Part shown: positions 1 through 7,284 of the stretch, one piece after another
How the letters are laid out: each line of letters opens with the position of its first letter
How positions within the stretch are numbered: position 1 is the stretch's first letter
Assembly: GCF_049898325.1 (NCBI RefSeq)
Contig: NZ_JAFCXL010000001.1
Coordinates: 372,001 to 436,000, forward strand
Origin: JAFCUW01 sp049898325
GTDB lineage: Bacteria > Pseudomonadota > Gammaproteobacteria > Burkholderiales > Burkholderiaceae_D
Length of the DNA stretch: 64,000 bases
Direction: 5' to 3'
The notes under the pieces: model-generated
Databases searched by the model: none
What the model was told of the DNA's origin: nothing
The model's input: only the letters and a program-made list of their open reading frames with translations
Position numbers and translations under genes: made by a program

Positions 1-646
1 TCAGCCAGGCACCCGCTTCCGAGTGGGTAATTTGCAGCGTGCGCTGTTCGACGGCGCACAGGTCGTCGTCGTCGCGCGCGGTGAAATTGAAGGCGTATTC
101 CTTCGGCGCCGTCGCCAGCAGGGCCAAGCGGCCCACATTGTGCAGCAGGCCGGCCAGGTAGGCTTCCTCGACGTGCGGGTAGTCCATGCGCTTGGCGACA
201 TCGCGGGCGACGACGGCGGCGGTGAGCGAGGTTTTCCAGAAACCGCGCAGATCGGTGCTGCCCGAATGGGGGAAGTTATTAAAGGTCTGGAACACCGACT
301 CGCTGATCACCAGCGTCTTGATCATGTCGGTGCCAAGGGCCATCAGGGCCGGCTCCAGGCCCACCTGGCGGTGCACGCGGTGGTAGGCCGAACTATTGGC
401 AACGGCGAGGATTTTCGCCGTCATCCCCGCATCGTTGGAGATCAGCGCGGCCAGCTCCGCCATGCCAAGATCGTCGGCCTGCAGGTGCTCGAGCAACTTG
501 ATGAGGATCTGCGGCATCGCCGGCAGACGGGCAATCAACAGGCGATTGCGAATATCGTGGTCTGTTTGCTGCATTATCTCAGGCACGCCGCCAATAATCG
601 AAGGGAATGTATCCGGGGGGCCGCCTGGATAAAACGGCCACGACAT
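1..646 (-). CDS. HDOD domain protein (N-terminal part, cut by window edge)
   Basis: The first 215 codons of a gene that continues past the left edge. The visible protein has the HDOD fold signature: a helical start around residues 38-55 (RLPAMPQILIKLLEHL) and the motif AGLLHNVGRLAL at about 165-176, where true HD hydrolases carry HD followed by GK. The Asp is Asn here, as is common in HDOD proteins, so metal-dependent hydrolysis is not expected. The family usually acts in bacterial signalling and regulation, often fused to other domains; any such C-terminal domain would lie outside the window. The ATG at 646 has a GAGG about 11 nt upstream; an in-frame ATG at 574 is the alternative. The specific role is unknown. 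Confidence 0.8.
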   Translation of the reverse strand, partial: MSWPFYPGGPPDTFPSIIGGVPEIMQQTDHDIRNRLLIARLPAMPQILIKLLEHLQADDLGMAELAALISNDAGMTAKILAVANSSAYHRVHRQVGLEPALMALGTDMIKTLVISESVFQTFNNFPHSGSTDLRGFWKTSLTAAVVARDVAKRMDYPHVEEAYLAGLLHNVGRLALLATAPKEYAFNFTARDDDDLCAVEQRTLQITHSEAGAWL

Positions 647-786
647 GTGTATTTACGCCTCGGACAAAGCAGCTTTTTGGCCTTGGTCGAGTTAATAACA
701 CAACGATCTTAGCATATATACACAAGCTTTCTATATGGGAATAATCATTTCAGGCAAACTGTGGTGTTTGGCGCAGCGAGGGCGGT

Positions 787-2067
787 TTAGCCCGGGGATT
801 GCCTCGACAAACGGCGCCGATATTGCCTCGCCGCTATCCATAGTGCCAGCGCCACACTGCAAAAAGCCAGCTGGCCCAGCGCCAGCCACAGCACCGAATG
901 GGACAGGAAGGGCGCGATCACGCCCGCCACCAGCGCGCCCAGCAAGGTCACTTCGAACGACTGGCAGGACGCGACGGTGCCGCGAATGTGCGGAAACAGG
1001 TCGAGCGTGAGCAGGGTGGCGCCGGGGGCGACGAGCGACATGCCGAAGGTATAAAAGAACATTGGCAGCACGCTCCACGGCAGCGCCGGTGGCAAGCACA
1101 GGTGATAGAGCACGTTGGCGCTGGCGGCGGCGAGCAGGAAGCCGAAGCCGATGCCGATCTGGCGCGCAAAGCCCATCCGGCCGGCGCAGCGGTTGGCAGC
1201 CAGCGCGCCCAGAAAAATCCCCGACACGGAGGGCACGAACAGCCAGGCGAACTGGTCGGGGCCAAGCCCCAGGTGCACGGGCAGCATCACGGGTGCGGCC
1301 GTGATGAACAGGAACAGGCCGGCGAAATTGCAGGCGATGACGCCGGACTTGAGGTGAAACAGGGGCGACTTGAAGATGCTCGAGTAATTGCGGGCCAGGT
1401 AGCCGGGATTGAAGGCCTGGCGCTGCGCCACGGGCAGCGTTTCCGGCAGATAGCGCCAGCAGACCCAGAACAGCAGCAGCGTGTAGACCAGCAAAAAATG
1501 GAAAATCATGCGCCAGTCGGTGTACTTGACGATCAGGCCGCCCAGCACGGGCGCCACCGCCGGGGCGATCGAAAAGATCATCGTCACCAGCGACAGCAGG
1601 CGCGCCGCCGGTGCGTCCGTGTACAGGTCGCGGATGATGGCGCGGCCGATCACCACGCCGGCCCCCGCCGAGACCCCCTGCATGATCCGGAACACCCACA
1701 GGTAATGGACCGAATGGGAGGCGGCGCAGCCGAAGGTGGCGACGGCGAACACGATCAGCGCCGCCAGGATCACCTTGCGGCGGCCGAAGGCGTCGGCCAG
1801 CGCGCCGTGCCAGAGCACCATGCCGGCAAACGCCAGCATGTAGGCCGACAGGGTCTGCTGGACCTCGATGGCGCTGGCGTGCAGGTCCGCTTCGATGTTC
1901 GGAAAGGCGGGCAGGTAGGCGTCGATCGAAAACGGTCCCAGCATCGACAGCCCGGCCAGCAGCATCGCCAGCGCGACGCCGCCCAGCATGGCGATACGGT
2001 GCACCGGCGGCAGCGGCACCGGGATGACGGGGTCTTTCGGCAGACTGGCCGGCGGCTCGGGGAACAT
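787..2067 (-). CDS. Bcr/CflA family multidrug efflux MFS transporter
   Basis: A 426-residue major facilitator with about 12 hydrophobic segments and the loop 2-3 motif GALADAFGRRKV (residues 88-99). The stretch GPFSIDAYLPAFP before it is typical of the Bcr/CflA drug:proton antiporters (bicyclomycin, chloramphenicol and related compounds). It is expected in the inner membrane, exporting small hydrophobic drugs or metabolites; the real substrate cannot be read from sequence. Its ATG follows directly on the TGA of the upstream methyltransferase gene, so the two are very likely co-translated. It is the last gene of the long minus-strand run that starts at leuS. Confidence 0.9.
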   Translation of the reverse strand: MFPEPPASLPKDPVIPVPLPPVHRIAMLGGVALAMLLAGLSMLGPFSIDAYLPAFPNIEADLHASAIEVQQTLSAYMLAFAGMVLWHGALADAFGRRKVILAALIVFAVATFGCAASHSVHYLWVFRIMQGVSAGAGVVIGRAIIRDLYTDAPAARLLSLVTMIFSIAPAVAPVLGGLIVKYTDWRMIFHFLLVYTLLLFWVCWRYLPETLPVAQRQAFNPGYLARNYSSIFKSPLFHLKSGVIACNFAGLFLFITAAPVMLPVHLGLGPDQFAWLFVPSVSGIFLGALAANRCAGRMGFARQIGIGFGFLLAAASANVLYHLCLPPALPWSVLPMFFYTFGMSLVAPGATLLTLDLFPHIRGTVASCQSFEVTLLGALVAGVIAPFLSHSVLWLALGQLAFCSVALALWIAARQYRRRLSRQSPG

Positions 2068-3270
2068 TCAGACCTGCTTCGGCTTGGCCTCTTCGCGGCG
2101 GTTGTAGCCGGCCACCATGTCGAAGCGGAACAGGCGGCATTCGAGGGCGCCGTTGAAGAACGGCGTCTTGCGCGCTTCTTTCAGGCGCAGCAGCTTGGGC
2201 AGCGACAGGTCGGCGGTGAACAGGAACACGGTCCAGCCGGCAAAGCGCTGCTTGAGGGTGGTGCCGAGCGAACTATAGAACGCCTGCGCCATCTCGTCGG
2301 GCGCCATGGTGCTGTCGCCGCGCACGCCGATACGCTCGCCGTACGGCGGGTTGGTCAGCAAGATGCCCGGATGGTCGGTGGGCGGCTTGACTTCCTGCGC
2401 CTCGATCTGTTTCAGGGGGATGTCGAATTCGATCCCCGCCACTTTCAGATTGTGGCGCGTCATGGCGACCATGTCGCCGGAGATGTCGCTGCCGAAAATG
2501 GTCGCTTCCGACGGCAGCGGATTGGTCTTGACGGCGTCCTTCATGGCTTGCCACGGGGCAGCCTTGAAGTCGTTGAATTTTTCGAAGGCGAAGCTGCGGC
2601 GCGCGCCGGGGGCGATGCCTTGCACCATCTGCGCCGCTTCGATCAGGATGGTGCCGGAGCCGCACATGGGGTCGAACAGCACCGTGCCCGGCTTCCAGCC
2701 AGCCACCCGCAGCATGCCGGCGGCCAGGTTTTCGCGCAGCGGCGCGTCGCCCGTCTCTTCGCGCCAGCCCCGCTTGAACAGCGCTTCGCCCGAGGTGTCG
2801 ATATAGATGGTGAAGTTGCGCGCGTCGAGGAAGCCGACGATGCGGATGTCGGGCGCGCGCGTGTCGACCGAGGGACGCTTGTCGAACTGGTCGCGGAAGC
2901 GGTCGCAGACGGCGTCCTTGATTTTCAGGGTGGTAAATTCGAGGCTGCGCAGGGGCGACTTGACGGCGGTGACGTCGACGCGGATGGTGTGGTCCACCGT
3001 GAAAAAATCTTCCCACGGTTGGGCCAGCACCAGGTCGTAGATATCGTTTTCGTTGGCGTAGCTCGACTGCGCCATGCGCATCAGCACGCGCGAAGCGATG
3101 CGCGAGTGCAGGTTCATGAGGTAGCTATCGAGCAGGTGGCCGGAGGCGTGCACGCCGCCCGGCACCTGGTTGTGCACCTTCATGGTGGTGGACAACTGGG
3201 CGATTTCGCCCAGCTCTTCGGCCAGCGCCGCTTCCATGCCGCGTGGGCAAGGACAAAAAAATGAGGCCAT
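2068..3270 (-). CDS. rlmL: THUMP-domain 23S rRNA guanine-N2 methyltransferase (RlmL-type)
   Basis: A 400-residue SAM-dependent RNA methyltransferase. The N-terminal THUMP-like half (about residues 1-165) binds RNA. The C-terminal Rossmann domain carries the SAM-binding DPMCGSGT (200-207) and the catalytic NPPY (307-310) used for N2-guanine methylation. It corresponds to the N-terminal methyltransferase of E. coli RlmL (m2G2445 of 23S rRNA); the RlmK half present in E. coli is absent, as is usual in betaproteobacteria. The stop codon touches the start of the efflux gene. Target-site assignment is by homology only. Confidence 0.88.
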   Translation of the reverse strand: MASFFCPCPRGMEAALAEELGEIAQLSTTMKVHNQVPGGVHASGHLLDSYLMNLHSRIASRVLMRMAQSSYANENDIYDLVLAQPWEDFFTVDHTIRVDVTAVKSPLRSLEFTTLKIKDAVCDRFRDQFDKRPSVDTRAPDIRIVGFLDARNFTIYIDTSGEALFKRGWREETGDAPLRENLAAGMLRVAGWKPGTVLFDPMCGSGTILIEAAQMVQGIAPGARRSFAFEKFNDFKAAPWQAMKDAVKTNPLPSEATIFGSDISGDMVAMTRHNLKVAGIEFDIPLKQIEAQEVKPPTDHPGILLTNPPYGERIGVRGDSTMAPDEMAQAFYSSLGTTLKQRFAGWTVFLFTADLSLPKLLRLKEARKTPFFNGALECRLFRFDMVAGYNRREEAKPKQV

Positions 3271-3348
3271 CAGGGGTTCCCTTTATCCGTTAATTACAAT
3301 GAAATGACGGGAAGGCGCCTGCGCCCTCCCCGCGTTACAACAACTGCG

Positions 3349-3969
3349 CTAAGACTGTGGAGAGGCTTGTTTCGCCAGTGCCCGTTCGACGAAGTCGAGC
3401 CGGTCCTGGCCCCAGAAGCCTTCGCCGTCGACGATGTACCAGGGCGCGCCGAACACATTGGCGGCGAGCGCGTCGTCGGTGTTTTTTTCGTACTCGGCCT
3501 GCACGCCGGCCGTTTGCGAGGACTTCACCAGGTTGGCGCCGTCGAAGCCGCAGGCACTGGCGATGTGGGCCAGGGTGGCGTCGTCGGCGATGTTTTTGTC
3601 GTCCGCCCACAAGGCGTGCATGATGGCGCCGGCCAGTTCGAGCGCCGCCTCGCCGCCCAGGCTGGTGCGGGCGGCGATGATCAGTTTGGCGGCGGCGTCG
3701 GGCGGCACGGGAAACCAGGTCGGCTGCACGTTCAGCGGCAGCCCCAGGTGCGCCGCCCAGCGCGCCAGTTCGGCCAGGCGATAGGCCTGGCGCTGGGGCG
3801 AGCGCTTGCCCAGCGGCAGACCGCCCGAGGCGGCGAACACCCGTCCCATGTCGCACGGCTTGATGTCGATGCGGGCGCCGGCGGCGCGCGCCATGGCGAC
3901 GTAGCGCGCGTGGCCCAGGTAGGTCCACGGCGAATGGGGCGCCAGATAATAAATGGTGGTCTTGGACAT
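3349..3969 (-). CDS. 2-hydroxychromene-2-carboxylate isomerase (DsbA/GST-kappa fold)
   Basis: A 206-residue member of the DsbA-like/GST-kappa superfamily. The start IYYLAPHSPWTYLGHARY matches the family signature, in which the active-site Ser (SPWTYLG) replaces the Cys pair of true oxidoreductases; VFGAPWYIVDGEGFWGQDRLDF near the C-terminus is the cis-Pro and terminal helix region. Characterised members isomerise 2-hydroxychromene-2-carboxylate in naphthalene catabolism with glutathione, but no other catabolic genes lie nearby, so here the substrate is unknown. It starts 10 nt after the hemJ-like gene and probably shares its transcript. Confidence 0.88.
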   Translation of the reverse strand: MSKTTIYYLAPHSPWTYLGHARYVAMARAAGARIDIKPCDMGRVFAASGGLPLGKRSPQRQAYRLAELARWAAHLGLPLNVQPTWFPVPPDAAAKLIIAARTSLGGEAALELAGAIMHALWADDKNIADDATLAHIASACGFDGANLVKSSQTAGVQAEYEKNTDDALAANVFGAPWYIVDGEGFWGQDRLDFVERALAKQASPQS

Positions 3970-3979
3970 CGCCGCTTCC

Positions 3980-4390
3980 TTAGAATGGTTTGACGACCAC
4001 GAGAATGGTGATCGCGATCAGCAAAATAACCGGCACTTCATTGAACCAGCGGTACCAGCCGTGGGTGCGCAGGTTGACGCCACGTTCGAATTTTTTGAGC
4101 AGCGAGCCGCAGGCGTGATGGTAACCGACCGCCAGCAGCACCAGCGCCAGCTTGGCATGCAGCCAGCCACCCTTGAAGCCGTAGCCCAGCCACAGCCAGA
4201 TCCCCAGCACCAGCGCCGGCACCATCAGGATCGAGGCGAAGCGGTACAGCTTGCGCGCCATCAGCAGCAGGCGCGCAGTGGCCGCCGGCTCGCTTTCGAG
4301 CGCCAGGTTGACGAAGATACGGGGCAAATAAAACAGCCCGGCGAACCAGGAGGCGACGAAGACGATGTGAAACGCTTTAATCCAGAGCAT
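3980..4390 (-). CDS. hemJ: HemJ-like (CopD family) protoporphyrinogen oxidase
   Basis: A 136-residue protein with four predicted transmembrane segments. The start KAFHIVFVASWFAGLFYLPR carries the conserved His and WFAGLFYLPR of the HemJ/UPF0093 family, and GWLHAKLALVLLAVGYHH has the conserved Lys. HemJ is the heme-containing oxidase that converts protoporphyrinogen IX to protoporphyrin IX in bacteria lacking HemY or HemG. It sits between proA and the isomerase gene in a compact operon. Related CopD-domain proteins exist, but length and motifs favour HemJ. Confidence 0.8.
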   Translation of the reverse strand: MLWIKAFHIVFVASWFAGLFYLPRIFVNLALESEPAATARLLLMARKLYRFASILMVPALVLGIWLWLGYGFKGGWLHAKLALVLLAVGYHHACGSLLKKFERGVNLRTHGWYRWFNEVPVILLIAITILVVVKPF

Positions 4391-4416
4391 GGGGGTCCAG
4401 TAGGGTCAGGTGCAGC

Positions 4417-5688
4417 TCAAACGCGTACCTGGCCGTGGCCGAATACGATGTACTTCAGGGACGTCAGGCCTTCGAGACCGACGGGACCGCGCGCGTGCAG
4501 CTTGTCGTTGGAGATGCCGATCTCGGCGCCCAGGCCGTATTCGAATCCGTCGGCAAAGCGGGTCGAGGCATTGACCATGACGGACGCCGAATCGACTTCA
4601 CGCAGAAAGCGCAGGGCGTCGGTATAGTCTTCGGTGACGATGGCGTCGGTGTGATGCGAGGACCAGGTGTTGATATGGTCGATCGCTTCGTCAAGGCCAT
4701 CGACGGTCTTGATGGCCAGGATCGGCGCCAGGTATTCGGTGGCCCAGTCGTCTTCGGTGGCGGCGGCCAGCAGCGGGTAGCCGGCTGCGTGCAGGATCGC
4801 CAGCGCGGTGGGATCGGCGCGCAATTGCACCGCCTGCTCCAGGTACAGCGGCGCCAGCAGCGGCAGCACGGAGGCGGCAATGGCGCGGTCGATCAGCAGC
4901 GTTTCCATGGTGTTGCAGGTGCCGTAGCGGTGGCACTTGGCGTTGACGGCGATCGGCACCGCCTTGTCCAGGTCGGCCTTGGCGTCGATGTAGACGTGGC
5001 AGATGCCGTCGAGGTGCTTGATCATCGGTACCGTCGCTTCGCGCATCAGGCGCTCGATCAGGCCCTTGCCTCCCCGTGGCACGATGACGTCGACGTACTG
5101 CGGCATGGTGATCAGGGCGCCGACGGCGGCGCGGTCGATGGTGTCGATGATCTGCACGCCGTGCGCGGGCAGGCCCGCCCCTTCGAGGCCCTCGGCGACG
5201 ATCGCGGCCAGCGCGCGGTTGCAGTGAATCGCTTCCGAGCCGCCGCGCAGGATGGTGGCGTTGCCGCTCTTGATGCACAGGCCGGCCGCGTCGACGGTGA
5301 CGTTGGGGCGCGCTTCATAGATGATGCCGATCACGCCCAGCGGCACGCGCATCTGGCCCACCTGGATGCCGCTGGGGCGAAATTTCATGTTGCTGATTTC
5401 ACCGATCGGGTCCGCCAGCGCCACCATCTGGCGCAAGCCTTCGACCATGGTGGCGATCGCCTTGTCGGACAAGGCCAGCCGTTCGACCAGGGCCGGCGCC
5501 AGGCCGGCGGCGGTGGCGCCGTCGAGGTCGCGCTGGTTGGCCGCGCGCAGCAGGGCGGCGTCGCGTTCGACGGCGGCGGCGATGAGCAGCAGGGCGCGGT
5601 TGCGGGTGGCGGTATCGGCCTTGGCCATGGCGCGCGCGGCGCTGCGCGCCTGGCGGCCGACCTGTTCCATGTAGTGGGCAATATTCAT
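4417..5688 (-). CDS. proA: Gamma-glutamyl phosphate reductase
   Basis: A 423-residue aldehyde-dehydrogenase-fold enzyme, the second step of proline synthesis: NADPH reduction of gamma-glutamyl phosphate to glutamate semialdehyde. The active-site Cys is in the segment CHRYGTCNTMETLL, and PRGGKGLI and GPVGLEGLTSLKY near the C-terminus are typical ProA motifs. Length fits the family (about 420). I chose ATG 5688; an in-frame GTG at 5700 would add four residues, and neither has a strong Shine-Dalgarno sequence. It lies directly downstream of holA. Confidence 0.96.
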   Translation of the reverse strand: MNIAHYMEQVGRQARSAARAMAKADTATRNRALLLIAAAVERDAALLRAANQRDLDGATAAGLAPALVERLALSDKAIATMVEGLRQMVALADPIGEISNMKFRPSGIQVGQMRVPLGVIGIIYEARPNVTVDAAGLCIKSGNATILRGGSEAIHCNRALAAIVAEGLEGAGLPAHGVQIIDTIDRAAVGALITMPQYVDVIVPRGGKGLIERLMREATVPMIKHLDGICHVYIDAKADLDKAVPIAVNAKCHRYGTCNTMETLLIDRAIAASVLPLLAPLYLEQAVQLRADPTALAILHAAGYPLLAAATEDDWATEYLAPILAIKTVDGLDEAIDHINTWSSHHTDAIVTEDYTDALRFLREVDSASVMVNASTRFADGFEYGLGAEIGISNDKLHARGPVGLEGLTSLKYIVFGHGQVRV

Positions 5689-5737
5689 CGGGCGGTTCAC
5701 TTTATCTTGATAACAGAGACAGTTGGCATGGGCGCGT

Positions 5738-6751
5738 TCAACGGGCCACCTTCAGGGCCAGCTGCAGCATCGCATCCCAGGCGTCGCCGGCCAGGCCCCT
5801 GGCGCGCAAGCCTTTGACGAGCTTGTCGACCTGGGCGGCGTCCTGCAAGGCCTGTTCGAGCGTGGCCAGCGACAGGCGCCGCAGCGCCGGCTCCATCAGC
5901 CGCTCGCGCGGCCCCCAGATGCGCAGCTCTTTGAGGAGCATGCCCAGCGGCCGGCCCTGCGCCATCGCCGCCTTCAATTTTAGCAGCGTACGGATTTCTT
6001 CGGCGACCGCCCACAACACCAGCGGCAACGCCTCGCCTTCTCCCTTCAAGCCTTCGAGCATGCGCACCAGGCGCGCGCAGTCACCCGCCAGCATCGCCTC
6101 GGACAATTTGAAAACGTCGTAGCGGGCCACGTTGAGGACGGCGTCGTGGATCTGCTCGAAACTGAGTTTTCCCGGCTCGTGCAGAAGGCCCAGCTTGAGG
6201 ATTTCCTGGTGCGCCGCCAGCAGATTGCCCTCGACGCGCTCGGCGATGAAGTCGATGCCCTGGCGATCGGCCGACTGGCCCTGGCTGGACAGGCGCATGC
6301 CGATCCAGGCCGGCAGCGCGCTGCGCTCGACGACGGGAATCTCGATGTAGACGGCGGCCTGCTGCAGGGCGCCCACCCAGGCCGCCTTGGCGGTCTGCCA
6401 GTCCAGCTTGGGCAGGGTGATCAGGGTCAGGTTGTCGGGACTGAGATCTTTCGCGTAGGCCTGCAGGGCGGCGCCGCCCTCCTTGCCCGGCTTGCCGGTG
6501 GGGATGCGCAGTTCGATGAGCTTTTTGTCGCCGAACAGCGACAGCGCCTGGTTGGCCGCCAGCAGCTCGCCCCACTTGAAGGTGCGCTCGACGGTGAGGA
6601 CGTCGCGCTCGGTGTAGCCGTTGGCGCGCGCGGCGCGGCGGATACGGTCGCCCGCCTCGAGCGCCAGCAGGTGCTCGTCGCTGCTGATGACGTACAGCGG
6701 CGCGACCGACCTGGCGAGGTGGGCGTCGAGGGCGTCGACCCGAAGCTGCAT
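5738..6751 (-). CDS. holA: DNA polymerase III delta subunit
   Basis: A 337-residue clamp-loader subunit that opens the beta sliding clamp in the DNA polymerase III holoenzyme. Recognisable features are the N-terminal APLYVISSDEHLLALEAGDRIR, the three-domain layout of the family, and a C-terminal helical domain with WGPRERLMEPALRRL. Length matches E. coli HolA (343). It follows lptE by 14 nt, the widespread leuS-lptE-holA arrangement, which supports the call. Confidence 0.93.
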   Translation of the reverse strand: MQLRVDALDAHLARSVAPLYVISSDEHLLALEAGDRIRRAARANGYTERDVLTVERTFKWGELLAANQALSLFGDKKLIELRIPTGKPGKEGGAALQAYAKDLSPDNLTLITLPKLDWQTAKAAWVGALQQAAVYIEIPVVERSALPAWIGMRLSSQGQSADRQGIDFIAERVEGNLLAAHQEILKLGLLHEPGKLSFEQIHDAVLNVARYDVFKLSEAMLAGDCARLVRMLEGLKGEGEALPLVLWAVAEEIRTLLKLKAAMAQGRPLGMLLKELRIWGPRERLMEPALRRLSLATLEQALQDAAQVDKLVKGLRARGLAGDAWDAMLQLALKVAR

Positions 6752-6765
6752 AAGTTGGCCCGGCC

Positions 6766-7281
6766 TTACTGGGGCTTGATGGCCGTGAGCCGGCGCAGGA
6801 TCTGCTGCACCAGGTCGGACTGCATGTCGCGGTACAGCAGCACTTCCTCGGACTCCTTGGCCAGCGTCTGGTTCTCGTTGAAGGCGATCGAGCGCTTCAG
6901 GCTGATTTCGGTGGGGCCCAGCAGCTCGGCGTCCTTGTTGTCGCGCACCTTGAACACCAGCGTGTAGGTGAGCAGGTATTCGCGCACCCGGCCCTGGCTG
7001 TTGAGCGACAGGATCACCTTGCCGCGCGACTCGGAGACGACATCGACCTTGGCCTCGGCCTTGCCGGCATCGTCGACCACCTGCACGCCTTCCAGGCCGC
7101 GCAGGTTGCGGCGCAGTTCCACGCCCAGCGGCGAGGTTTCCGCAAAGCCCAGGTAAATCGTGTGGAAGGGAATCCGGTACTGCCCGTTCGCGCCGCGCGG
7201 CTTGAAGCCGCAGGCGGCCACCACGAGCGCCAGCAGCAGCACGGCGCCATGGCGCAGGAAGGTCGAACGGAGCACGGTCAT
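6766..7281 (-). CDS. lptE: LPS-assembly lipoprotein LptE
   Basis: A 171-residue outer-membrane lipoprotein: positively charged N-terminus, hydrophobic segment LLLALVVAAC with lipobox VAAC, then CGFKPRGANGQYRIPFHTIYL, the conserved start of mature LptE. LptE plugs the LptD barrel and helps insert lipopolysaccharide into the outer leaflet; lptD is also in this window (22316-24592). The gene starts 3 nt after the leuS stop codon and precedes holA, the classical order. Confidence 0.93.
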   Translation of the reverse strand: MTVLRSTFLRHGAVLLLALVVAACGFKPRGANGQYRIPFHTIYLGFAETSPLGVELRRNLRGLEGVQVVDDAGKAEAKVDVVSESRGKVILSLNSQGRVREYLLTYTLVFKVRDNKDAELLGPTEISLKRSIAFNENQTLAKESEEVLLYRDMQSDLVQQILRRLTAIKPQ

Positions 7282-7284
7282 CGC

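Noticed and set aside
731..747. Shared 17-mer TATATGGGAATAAYCAT also near 24650
   Set aside because: One 16/17 match between two AT-rich intergenic spots is expected by chance in a window of this size; no further similarity around it.
898..3264. A 788-codon open frame on the plus strand opposite the efflux and rlmL-type genes
   Set aside because: Composition is His/Gln/Arg/Gly-rich and without any domain; it mirrors strongly supported minus-strand genes and is a product of high GC.
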